From NCBI GenBank assembly GCA_030145015.1, contig JAQYWI010000236.1:1-7352 (forward strand): 7,352 nt of DNA. Reading direction: 5' to 3'. The position numbers and the translations under genes are program-made. Below, piece by piece: positions 1 to 6,523 of this stretch (position 1 is the stretch's first letter; every line of letters begins with the position of its first letter). Origin of the DNA: Desulfobacterales bacterium. Lineage in GTDB: Bacteria > Desulfobacterota > Desulfobacteria > Desulfobacterales > JAHEIW01. A model generated the notes under the pieces. The model worked only from the letters and a program-made list of their open reading frames with translations. It was not told where the DNA came from and ran no database searches.

Positions 1-118
1 ATAAGTTTAGAGCAACCGGGCACATAAAATTATAAGTTCGCTTATTATTCATCTTCCACCGGAAGGTAGACAATACAAGAGAATATGGGGACATTCCAGA
101 AAATTATAACTTTCTTTG
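1..118 (+). repeat. 118-bp direct repeat, copy 1
   Basis: This stretch aligns without gaps to 190-307, with mismatches only at 10/199, 99/288 and 100/289. It may continue past the left edge of the window. It contains two adjacent predicted hairpins. The first is ATAAG (32-36), loop TTCG (37-40), CTTAT (41-45). The second is CTTCC (53-57), loop ACC (58-60), GGAAG (61-65), extendable by one wobble and one A-T pair. It ends with a REP-like core, gaatatggggacattcc, at 81-97. No reading frame is conserved. It resembles an intergenic repeat family rather than an insertion sequence, since it has no transposase and no clear terminal inverted repeats. Confidence 0.9.
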
Positions 119-124
119 AGAAAA

Positions 125-152
125 ATGGGGACGTCCGTCACATTCCCATATT
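125..152 (+). repeat. REP-like element, forward
   Basis: It begins with ATGGGGACGTCCGTCA (125-140), which recurs exactly in reverse complement at 456-471. Similarity continues more loosely for about 12 more bases. ATGGG at its start and CCCAT near its end can pair, giving an imperfect hairpin as in REP sequences. Whether the host carries a REP-associated tyrosine transposase cannot be seen here. Confidence 0.6.
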
Positions 153-170
153 TAACACGCAGCATATGTG

Positions 171-188
171 AGGGACATCCTATATTCC
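171..188 (-). repeat. REP-like element, degenerate, inverted
   Basis: Read on the minus strand this is GGAATATAGGATGTCCCT. It shares GGAATAT, GG and GTCC with the element at 456-477, also read on the minus strand, and shares GGATGTCCCT-like sequence with the right-edge hairpin at 7292-7320. The match is short and interrupted, so membership in one family is inferred. Confidence 0.4.
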
Positions 189-189
189 T

Positions 190-307
190 ATAAGTTTAAA
201 GCAACCGGGCACATAAAATTATAAGTTCGCTTATTATTCATCTTCCACCGGAAGGTAGACAATACAAGAGAATATGGGGACATTCCATGAAATTATAACT
301 TTCTTTG
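190..307 (+). repeat. 118-bp direct repeat, copy 2
   Basis: This is the second copy of the unit at 1-118, offset by 189 bases and identical except at three positions. Both hairpins are preserved: ATAAG 221-225 with CTTAT 230-234 around a TTCG loop, and CTTCC 242-246 with GGAAG 250-254. The REP-like core recurs at 270-286. The 71-base spacer between the copies holds two further REP-like elements. The high identity suggests recent duplication or gene conversion, which is inference. Confidence 0.9.
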
Positions 308-443
308 CTTTAACCCTTTTGGCCATGCCTTTATACGGTGAACTTAAGAGGTTACGCGGGTTGTTCTTCCGGGTTGAAATAAGAAATGCATAAAATCCTA
401 GGCGTCACCATTTTTCCCTGATCCCAATTTTTTTAGAAATACG

Positions 444-477
444 AATATGAATATATGACGGACGTCCCCATATTCCA
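444..477 (-). repeat. REP-like element, inverted
   Basis: Positions 456-471 are the exact reverse complement of 125-140. On the minus strand the element extends 5' to GGAATATGGGGACGTCC, which also resembles the 81-97 and 270-286 cores. Together with 125-152 it forms a convergent pair about 330 bases apart that encloses the second 118-bp repeat. Confidence 0.6.
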
Positions 478-608
478 CGGGCAGATTTGCCTGCGCTTTT
501 GACCTGTTGAATCATTGACGTCCAACACCTCTGCGGCGCGCTCGATTCCGGCTACCCTCGGAAAGTCTTTAAATGACTGGATTTTATATATTTTAAGCTT
601 ACGTCAGA

Positions 609-636
609 TTGACATTGCTGCCGTCGTTATTATCTT
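609..636 (+). promoter_or_regulatory. Candidate sigma-70 promoter of the efflux operon
   Basis: A perfect -35 hexamer TTGACA lies at 609-614. With a 16-base spacer, a plausible -10 TATCTT (four of six consensus bases) lies at 631-636. Very AT-rich sequence lies just upstream at about 581-599. Transcription would begin near 643, leaving a leader of about 100 bases before the preferred adaptor start at 747. The weak points are the -10 match and the slightly short spacer. The TTG of this -35 is also the farthest upstream possible start codon of the adaptor frame. Confidence 0.42.
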
Positions 637-645
637 ATATCCTGT

Positions 646-668
646 TTCAGCCTGAGAGCAGGCTTGAA
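646..668 (+). promoter_or_regulatory. Dyad at the predicted transcription start: operator or leader hairpin
   Basis: TTCAGCCTG (646-654) and CAGGC(T)TGAA (659-668) are complementary over nine pairs, with one unpaired T at 665 and a four-base AGAG centre (655-658). It lies directly after the candidate -10, where many repressors of RND pumps bind as dimers. As RNA it would form a hairpin at the very 5' end of the message. No T-run follows, so it is not an intrinsic terminator. No regulator gene is present in the window to name as the binder. Confidence 0.4.
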
Positions 669-746
669 GTATTTTCAGACGAACGTAACCCAATTTCATC
701 TTTGAAACGGGAAACATTAAATCGACCTAAACGAAAAAGCCAGCAT

Positions 747-1877
747 TTGAAAAAACGAATCATTTTTACCGCCATCGGTTTGCTGATCATGACCGGCCTT
801 CTGGGGGGGATCAAAAGCCTTCAGATAAATCGGATGATCGCCCAGGGCAGACAATCTGTGCCGCCGCCCGAGACGGTGACGACCACCGTGGCGCAGACAG
901 ATTTCTGGGAGTCGCGGCTGACCGCTGTAGGATCACTGGTGGCGGTTCAGGGCGTAACGCTGACCGCCGAATTGACCGGCAAAGTCGTGCGCATTGCTTT
1001 TGAGCCGGGTACCAAAGTGAATGCCGGCGACCTTCTGGTGCAGCAGGATACCTCCTCGGAAGAGGCCCAGCTGCGCGCGGCGGAGGCGACCGTGGAACTG
1101 GCCAGGCGCAATCTCGAACGCTTGAAAAAGCTGCTGGATCGGCTCACCATCGCCCAATCCCAGTACGATAACACCGAGGCCCAGTACAAGGAGGGCGTGG
1201 CGCAAGCCGACATCATCAGGGCTGCCATCGCTAAGAAAAACATACGGGCACCGTTTGCCGGACGCCTCGGCATCCGCCTGGTTAATCTGGGGCAGATTCT
1301 CAATGAGGGCGAACCGATTGTTTCGCTGCAGTCCATCAACCCCATTTTTGTCAATTTTTCCCTGCCGCAACAGCAGCTTGCCCAGGTCCAACCGGGTCTC
1401 ACCGTGCGGGTTATATCCGATGCACTGCCCGGCCAGGTGATTGAGGGCAGGATCACGGCGATCAACCCCGAAGTCGATGCCGCCACCCGCAATATCCGGA
1501 TCCAGGCTACGGTGGCCAACCGCCAGGAGCGCCTGCGCCCGGGCATGTTTGTCAATGTGGCGGTGGTATTGCCGGCCGCGGAAGATGTCCTTGCCGTTCC
1601 AGCCACGGCAGTGTTATACGCCCCTTACAGCGACTCGGTGTTTGTGGTGAAGGAAAAACAGAGCGAAAATAATAAACAACCCGGTCTGGTCGTGCGCCAG
1701 CAGGTTGTGCAGCTGGGTGAAAGGCGGGGAGACTTCGTGGCCGTCGTATCGGGGCTCGAAGCCGGAGAAACCATCGTCAGTACCGGGGCTTTCAAACTAC
1801 GCAACGGCCAGGCGGTGGTCGTCGACAACACCCTGGCCCCCGAATTCAAGCTGGCACCCGAGCCCAGGGACAGTTGA
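747..1877 (+). CDS. RND efflux periplasmic adaptor (HlyD/AcrA/MexE-type membrane fusion protein)
   Basis: This protein bridges an inner-membrane RND pump to an outer-membrane channel. With the chosen TTG start it has 376 residues, normal for the family. A short basic end (K2-K3-R4) precedes a membrane anchor or signal segment at about 5-24. The first lipoyl half follows at about 69-100 (G78 in LTGKV), then a short alpha-helical hairpin at about 102-165. The second lipoyl half carries APFAG at 168-172. After these come a beta-barrel domain containing DAATRNIRI and LRPGMFVNV, and a membrane-proximal domain to the C-terminus. The frame is open back to a TTG at 609, but that codon coincides with a -35 hexamer. 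The extra 46 residues are AT-rich and unlike the family. TTG at 702 is another option. None of the starts has a clear Shine-Dalgarno sequence, so the start is uncertain while the family is not. The permease gene follows after 78 bases. Confidence 0.93.
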   Translation: MKKRIIFTAIGLLIMTGLLGGIKSLQINRMIAQGRQSVPPPETVTTTVAQTDFWESRLTAVGSLVAVQGVTLTAELTGKVVRIAFEPGTKVNAGDLLVQQDTSSEEAQLRAAEATVELARRNLERLKKLLDRLTIAQSQYDNTEAQYKEGVAQADIIRAAIAKKNIRAPFAGRLGIRLVNLGQILNEGEPIVSLQSINPIFVNFSLPQQQLAQVQPGLTVRVISDALPGQVIEGRITAINPEVDAATRNIRIQATVANRQERLRPGMFVNVAVVLPAAEDVLAVPATAVLYAPYSDSVFVVKEKQSENNKQPGLVVRQQVVQLGERRGDFVAVVSGLEAGETIVSTGAFKLRNGQAVVVDNTLAPEFKLAPEPRDS

Positions 1878-1902
1878 TGCGGAGACTCTGCAAATAAGGG
1901 GC

Positions 1903-1924
1903 TGCCGGCCGATGCGTGCCGGCA
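1903..1924 (+). other. Intercistronic hairpin between adaptor and permease genes
   Basis: TGCCGGC (1903-1909) and GCCGGCA (1918-1924) form a seven-pair GC-rich stem with an eight-base loop. No T-run follows, so it should not terminate transcription. Such hairpins can protect upstream mRNA or set the ratio of the two products. That role is inferred; a chance inverted repeat in GC-rich DNA is possible. Confidence 0.4.
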
Positions 1925-1955
1925 AGCCGAAATCAGCAAACAACCCTGGTAACTA

Positions 1956-4900
1956 ATGAAATTCACCGACCTGTTTATCCGCCGGCCCGTCGTCGCGCTG
2001 GTTGTCAGCCTCGTGATCAGCATTGCGGGGCTGCAGGCCATGCGGTCGATCAACGTACGCCAGTATCCCCGCAGCGAGAATTCGGTGGTCACGGTCACAA
2101 CCGTCTATGTCGGCGCCAGCGCCGAGCTCATACGCGGGTTCATCGCTACCCCGTTGGAAAGGGTCATTGCGGCCGCCGACGGCATCGATTACATCGAGTC
2201 GCAGAGCTCCCAGGGCGTTTCGACCATCAGTGCCCGGCTGAAGCTAAACTACGACCCGATCAAGGCGCTTTCGGAAATCAGCTCCAAGGTGGACCAGGTC
2301 CGCGGTGACCTGCCGCCGGAAGCCGAAGTTCCGATCATCAACGTCGAGTCGGCCGACAGCCAGTTTGCCTCGGCCTATCTCAGTTTCACCTCCGAAGTGC
2401 TCCAGCAGAATCAGATCACCGACTACCTGGTGCGCGTCGTCCAGCCGCGCCTGTCAGCCATTGAAGGCGTTCAGCGGGCCGACATATTAGGCGGCCGCAC
2501 CTTTGCCATGCGCATCTGGCTCAAGCCCGAGCGCATGGCCGCCTTTAACATCAGCCCGGTCCAGGTGCGAAGGGCGCTGGCGGCCAACAATTTTCTGGCC
2601 GCCGTCGGGCAGACCAAGGGCTCGTTCGTCCAGGTCAATTTGACCGCCAACACCGACCTGAATTCCGTGCAGGAGTTCAAAAAATTAGTGATTCGTGATC
2701 AGGATGGCGCCATCGTGCGTCTGGAGGATATCGGTGATGTGGTGCTGGGCGCTGAAGACTATGACACGGAGGTACGCTTTTCCGGCCAGACCGCCGTATT
2801 CATGGGCATCTGGGCGCTGCCTAACGCCAACTCGATCGACGTCATCCGCCGCGTGCGCGTCACAATGGAGTCCATTCAACTCGATCTGCCCGTCGGCCTG
2901 CAGGGCCGAATTGCCTACGACGCTACCAACTACATTACCAACGCCATTCACGAAGTGGTCAAAACCCTGAGTGAAACCCTGCTCATCGTCGTGGTCATCA
3001 TCTTTCTTTTCCTTGGATCCCTGCGATCGACCTTAATTCCGGTGTTGGCCATTCCCCTGTCGCTGATCGGCAGCGTATTCCTAATGCAGGTTTTCGGTTT
3101 CACACTCAACCTGCTGACCCTGCTGGCCATCGTGCTGTCGGTGGGTCTGGTGGTCGACGACGCCATCGTGGTGGTCGAAAACGTGCAACGGCACCTAAGC
3201 GAAGGACAGTCGCCGATGGACGCCGCCCTGCGGGGCGCCCGCGAACTGGTCGGCCCGATCATTGCCATGACCATTACCCTGGCGGCCGTTTATGCTCCCA
3301 TAGGACTGCAGGGCGGGCTTACCGGCTCTCTTTTCCGCGAGTTTGCCTTCACCCTGGCCGGCGCAGTCATTATTTCCGGGGTCGTGGCCCTCACCCTGTC
3401 GCCCATGATGACATCCAAGCTGCTGAAGCCCGGGATCGAAGAGCACGGCTTTGCCGGTAAAATAGCACGTGATTTCAAACGGTTCCGAGCTTTTTACGGC
3501 CGTCTGCTCGACATCACCCTCAACGCCCGGCCGGCTGTTTATCTGATATGGCTCGCCGTGAGTCTGCTGACGATTCCCATGTTCATCATGTCGCCCAAGG
3601 AACTGGCGCCTACCGAAGACGAGGGCGTCATCTTCGGCATTATCGATGCGTCGGCCAATTCCACCCTCGATCTCACCAGCCGCTATGCGGCGGCGGTCAA
3701 CCGGGCCTACCTGAGTGTGCCGGAGACCGAATTTACCTTCCAGGTGACGCGCCCGACCTCCGGTTTTGCCGGCATGGTGGTTAAGCCCTGGGATGCGCGC
3801 AAGCGCACCATCTTTCAGATTCTGCCCGAGGTGCAGCAGAAGCTGCGCGGTATTCCGGCCATCCAGATATTTCCGGTGCTGCCTCCGCCGCTGCCGGGCG
3901 GCGGCCAGTTCCCGGTGGAGTTCGTCCTGGCCTCAACCGCAGAAGAAGACCAGATCCTGCAGTTTGCCCATCAGATCCGACTCAAGGCCATCCAGAGCGG
4001 TTTGTTTGCCTTCCCGCCGCTCATCGACGTCAAGATCGACCAGCCTCAGGCCCAGATCAATATCGACCGCGACAGGGCGGCCGACCTCGGTCTCGACCTT
4101 CAGCAGGTCGGCGCCGACATCGGCTCGATGGTCGGCGGCAATTTTGTCAACCGCTTCGACATCGCCGGCCGCAGCTACAAGGTGATTCCGCAGATCCAGC
4201 GCATCGACCGGCTCAACCCGGCCCAACTTGAGAATATCTACGTCACCGGACCCCAGGGGCAGCTTGTGCCGCTTTCAACGATCGCCACGATTCGCAACTC
4301 CACCGTACCGCGCTCGCTGAACCGCTTCCAGCAGCTCAATGCCGTCAAGATCAGCGGCGTGGCCCTCCGGCCGCTGGATGAAGCACTGCGTTTTCTGGAG
4401 AAACAGGCCGCCCAGATCCTGCCCAAGGGTTATGTGCTCGATTATACCGGTGAGTCACGCCAGCTGCGAGTGGAGGGAAACCAGTTTCTGCCGACCTTCG
4501 CCTTGGCCATCATCATGATCTTTCTGGTGCTGGCGGCCCAGTTCAACAGTTTCCGCGATCCCTTCGTCATCCTGGCCGGCTCGGTGCCCCTGGCGCTTTT
4601 TGGTTCGCTGGTTTTTACTTTCTTGAAAATGCCCGACCCGAACGTAAAATTCTGGACCCAGGGTTGGACGACAACGCTCAACATTTATTCCCAGGTGGGT
4701 CTGGTGACCCTCGTTGGACTGGTGTCCAAAAACGGCATCCTGATCGTCGAATTTGCCAACCGGCTCCAACAGCAGGGGCATTCCAAGCGGGATGCCGTGC
4801 ACGCGGCGGCCTTAACCCGTCTGCGCCCGATTATCATGACCACCGCGGCCACCATTGCCGGTCACTTTCCCCTGACACTGGTCTCGGGCGCCGGCGCGGC

Positions 4901-5096
4901 TGCACGCAATTCAATCGGTCTGGTGCTGGTCGGCGGCATGGCCGTCGGCACCTTCTTCACGCTGTTTGTGATCCCGTCGATTTACATGCTGGTGGCCCGC
5001 GACCATGCCAGAGATCTCGCCCGCCAGGCCGCGGCGGAGACCGGGGGGGAAGCGACAGCAAAGCCCGTCTTCAAACCGCAAACCAGCGAGCAGTAA
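1956..5096 (+). CDS. RND efflux pump permease (AcrB/HAE1 family)
   Basis: This is the proton-driven inner-membrane transporter of a tripartite exporter, typically moving drugs, dyes, detergents or lipophilic compounds outward. At 1046 residues it matches full-length AcrB-type pumps. The N-terminus MKFTDLFIRRPVVA leads into TM1 (about 10-29). A large periplasmic porter/docking region follows, then TM2-TM6 (about 341-490), TM7 (about 530-548), a second periplasmic region, and TM8-TM12 (about 844-1015). The proton-relay residues are present: D401 and D402 in GLVVDDAIVVVEN of TM4, and K925 in SKNGILIVEFAN of TM10. RLRPIIMTT near 955-963 matches TM11. A loop of roughly 12 extra residues relative to AcrB lies between TM9 and TM10 (about 889-904). 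The ATG at 1956 fits the family start, but its Shine-Dalgarno is weak, suggesting translation helped by the upstream gene. No frameshift is seen. The substrate cannot be predicted. Confidence 0.97.
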   Translation: MKFTDLFIRRPVVALVVSLVISIAGLQAMRSINVRQYPRSENSVVTVTTVYVGASAELIRGFIATPLERVIAAADGIDYIESQSSQGVSTISARLKLNYDPIKALSEISSKVDQVRGDLPPEAEVPIINVESADSQFASAYLSFTSEVLQQNQITDYLVRVVQPRLSAIEGVQRADILGGRTFAMRIWLKPERMAAFNISPVQVRRALAANNFLAAVGQTKGSFVQVNLTANTDLNSVQEFKKLVIRDQDGAIVRLEDIGDVVLGAEDYDTEVRFSGQTAVFMGIWALPNANSIDVIRRVRVTMESIQLDLPVGLQGRIAYDATNYITNAIHEVVKTLSETLLIVVVIIFLFLGSLRSTLIPVLAIPLSLIGSVFLMQVFGFTLNLLTLLAIVLSVGLVVDDAIVVVENVQRHLSEGQSPMDAALRGARELVGPIIAMTITLAAVYAPIGLQGGLTGSLFREFAFTLAGAVIISGVVALTLSPMMTSKLLKPGIEEHGFAGKIARDFKRFRAFYGRLLDITLNARPAVYLIWLAVSLLTIPMFIMSPKELAPTEDEGVIFGIIDASANSTLDLTSRYAAAVNRAYLSVPETEFTFQVTRPTSGFAGMVVKPWDARKRTIFQILPEVQQKLRGIPAIQIFPVLPPPLPGGGQFPVEFVLASTAEEDQILQFAHQIRLKAIQSGLFAFPPLIDVKIDQPQAQINIDRDRAADLGLDLQQVGADIGSMVGGNFVNRFDIAGRSYKVIPQIQRIDRLNPAQLENIYVTGPQGQLVPLSTIATIRNSTVPRSLNRFQQLNAVKISGVALRPLDEALRFLEKQAAQILPKGYVLDYTGESRQLRVEGNQFLPTFALAIIMIFLVLAAQFNSFRDPFVILAGSVPLALFGSLVFTFLKMPDPNVKFWTQGWTTTLNIYSQVGLVTLVGLVSKNGILIVEFANRLQQQGHSKRDAVHAAALTRLRPIIMTTAATIAGHFPLTLVSGAGAAARNSIGLVLVGGMAVGTFFTLFVIPSIYMLVARDHARDLARQAAAETGGEATAKPVFKPQTSEQ

Positions 5097-5175
5097 ACAG
5101 GATGTAACAGTTTTGTCCCTAAAACGACGCTTCATGTCCGGGAAGATCCCCCTTCGCTGAAGCTACGGCGCGACA

Positions 5176-5209
5176 GGCGATTCGGGCTGGAAAACGATCC
5201 ACCCTCGCC
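5176..5209 (+). terminator. Imperfect stem-loop after the efflux operon, possible weak terminator
   Basis: GGCGA (5176-5180) pairs with TCGCC (5205-5209). Inside it GGG (5184-5186) can pair with CCC (5202-5204), and GG (5189-5190) with CC (5199-5200), with a bulge and an internal loop. The sequence after it, ATTTGAAAATTT, is AT-rich but has no real T-run. It is the best candidate end of the operon in the 157-base gap, but a weak one; Rho-dependent termination is equally possible. Confidence 0.2.
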
Positions 5210-5240
5210 ATTTGAAAATTTGAACTTAATGTTGGGTATA

Positions 5241-5246
5241 AGGGAG
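5241..5246 (+). promoter_or_regulatory. Shine-Dalgarno site of the DUF3500 gene
   Basis: AGGGAG lies seven bases before the ATG at 5254. This is the strongest ribosome binding site in the window and fixes the start of the following gene. It also supports independent translation from the efflux operon 157 bases upstream. Confidence 0.75.
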
Positions 5247-5253
5247 AAGCGAT

Positions 5254-6276
5254 ATGACCGACCATTCCCATAAACAACCGATCACACCCGGGATTACGCC
5301 TTCTTCTGAAATCGCCGGGGTCATGAAACATGCGTGTGTAAGATTTCTGGATTCGCTGACACCGGAACTGCGAAATAAGGCGAGTTTCAGTTTTGATTCT
5401 CTTGAACGCCGGCGCTGGCATTACTTCCCGCGGGAAATGTTTGACCGCAAAGGCGCCAGTTTAAAAGAGATGAATTCCCGGCAACGCCGGGCGGCCTTCA
5501 AATTGCTCGCCGTCGGCCTGAGTCATGCAGGTTATGAAAAAGTCACCGCCATTATGGACCTGGAGAAGACGCTGGGGGAAATCGAACGATTTTTAAGTGA
5601 ATCGCGGCTGGTGCGGGATCCGCAACTTTATTTTTTTAGTGTCTTCGGAGATCCGACCACAAAAAAAACCTGGAGCTGGCGGGCAGAAGGTCATCATGTC
5701 TCATTGAATTTTACAATTGCCGGCAGTGAATGGATCGCTCCTAATCCTTTATTCCTGGGTGCAAATCCGGCAGAAGTGCAAAGCGGTTTACAAAAAGGTC
5801 TGCGGATCCTGGCAAAAGAAGAAGATCTGGCCCGTTCTCTGCTGGGCACTTTAACCATTGACCAGAAGCAAAAAACGATAATCAGCCCGACCGCACCGCC
5901 GGATATTCTGACGCAAGCCTTGCCGAGGGTCGAGCTCGCCGGCGCCGAGGGATTGGCCGCCGGATCGATGACGCCGCCACAACGGGAAATCCTCGCCCGG
6001 CTTATGCACGAATACATCGATCGCTTGCCGCATGAGCTGTCGGCCATCGAGCTGCAAAAGCTGAACCAAGCCGGTTTGGATGCGATCCACTTCGCCTGGG
6101 CCGGCCCGCAAGACCGCGGCAAGCCTCATTATTACCGCCTTCAGGGTCCCTTTTTCCTTGTCGAATATGACAATACCCAAAACAACGCCAACCATATTCA
6201 CACCGTCTGGCGCAACTTGAAAGATGATTTTGGCGAAGACCCGCTCCATTTACATTACCAAAAAGAACACCGGTGA
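5254..6276 (+). CDS. DUF3500 family protein, function unknown
   Basis: This 340-residue protein matches my recollection of the DUF3500 family, whose function I do not know to be established. Visible hallmarks are ERRRWHYFP near 51-58, FGDP near 130-133, and WSWRAEGHHVSLNFT (140-154) with H147-H148. There is also HYYRLQGP (292-299) and the very characteristic EYDNTQNNANHIHTVWR (304-320), followed by DDFGEDPL. The clustered His and Asn residues in conserved segments could bind a metal or a polar ligand; that is speculation. There is no signal peptide or membrane segment, so it should be cytoplasmic. The start is set by AGGGAG seven bases upstream. It is separated from the efflux operon by 157 bases and from the toxin-antitoxin pair by 285, so it is probably a single-gene unit. 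No clear promoter was found. Confidence 0.85.
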   Translation: MTDHSHKQPITPGITPSSEIAGVMKHACVRFLDSLTPELRNKASFSFDSLERRRWHYFPREMFDRKGASLKEMNSRQRRAAFKLLAVGLSHAGYEKVTAIMDLEKTLGEIERFLSESRLVRDPQLYFFSVFGDPTTKKTWSWRAEGHHVSLNFTIAGSEWIAPNPLFLGANPAEVQSGLQKGLRILAKEEDLARSLLGTLTIDQKQKTIISPTAPPDILTQALPRVELAGAEGLAAGSMTPPQREILARLMHEYIDRLPHELSAIELQKLNQAGLDAIHFAWAGPQDRGKPHYYRLQGPFFLVEYDNTQNNANHIHTVWRNLKDDFGEDPLHLHYQKEHR

Positions 6277-6423
6277 AAACGGATTTTACTCGCGGTGTGT
6301 CCGTATGAAAAGAGTCTTACGATTTTAAGGACGTCCTCACTCACACTTTTCCCTCGGATGGTTCAAAGATATAGGAAAAGGTGAAATTCATTCATATTGC
6401 GGGGCAGCCTTGCGCCTATTAAT

Positions 6424-6447
6424 TCAACCAATCAACCAATCAACTAA
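6424..6447 (+). repeat. Three 8-bp tandem repeats upstream of the toxin-antitoxin operon
   Basis: The unit TCAACCAA occurs at 6424-6431 and 6432-6439, then as TCAACTAA at 6440-6447. It lies about 50 bases before the -35 of the antitoxin promoter. It could be a slippage-prone microsatellite or a protein-binding array. Three short units are too few to propose an origin of replication. Confidence 0.7.
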
Positions 6448-6494
6448 TAAACGAATTGCCTTTGACCTTTATCCTCAGCTCTGCGAAGAATTTA

Positions 6495-6523
6495 TTGACA
6501 ATGAAGGCAAAAAAGATTACATT
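6495..6523 (+). promoter_or_regulatory. Candidate autoregulated promoter of the toxin-antitoxin operon
   Basis: A perfect -35 TTGACA (6495-6500) and a -10 TACATT (6518-6523, four of six) are separated by the optimal 17 bases. The same segment holds an inverted repeat, GACAATG (6497-6503) with CATTGTC (6520-6526), its arms covering the -35 and -10. A direct repeat AGATTACA occurs at 6514-6521 and 6534-6541, 20 bases apart and so on the same helix face. Ribbon-helix-helix antitoxins commonly repress their own promoter through paired short sites, so either repeat is a plausible operator. Start of transcription is expected near 6530. Confidence 0.5.

Larger units (their letters stand above)
1..608. 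other. Non-coding repeat-rich region upstream of the efflux operon
   Basis: I find no believable gene in these 608 bases: reading frames are short, stop-interrupted on both strands and lack ribosome binding sites. The content is AT-rich and dominated by repeats. There are two copies of a 118-bp direct repeat, plus short REP-like elements at 125-152, 171-188 and 444-477. The stretch 308-443 shows no clear structure beyond a 7-bp direct repeat, CGGGTTG at 357-363 and 370-376. From about 480 to 560 the sequence becomes more GC-rich without coding signs. A very AT-rich run at about 581-599 sits just before the predicted operon promoter and could act as an UP element. A decayed transposase remnant cannot be excluded by eye. 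Confidence 0.7.

Noticed and set aside
1..307. CRISPR array
   Set aside because: Only two copies, the unit is 118 bp, the 71-bp spacer itself contains repeat-family elements, and no cas genes are near.
609..746. N-terminal extension of the adaptor from TTG at 609
   Set aside because: It overlaps a perfect -35 hexamer and a dyad, is AT-rich, has no Shine-Dalgarno, and does not resemble the family N-terminus. It is kept only as an alternative start.
947..1606. Long open frame on the minus strand inside the adaptor gene
   Set aside because: It is a shadow of GC-rich coding sequence: no ribosome binding site, Ser/Arg-rich low-quality translation, and fully inside a confidently assigned gene.
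3195..3446. Minus-strand open frames within the permease gene
   Set aside because: Same explanation: codon-bias shadows of an intact RND gene, with no family resemblance.
5212..5242. Promoter TTGAAA / TATAAG for the DUF3500 gene
   Set aside because: The spacer would be 19 bases and the -10 overlaps the Shine-Dalgarno, so the transcript would lack it.
6267..6298. Terminator hairpin ACACCG/CGGTGT after the DUF3500 gene
   Set aside because: Six pairs with a 20-base loop, overlapping the stop codon and with no T-run following.
6424..6447. Iteron-type replication origin
   Set aside because: Only three 8-bp units, no replication initiator gene and no DnaA-box cluster recognised.
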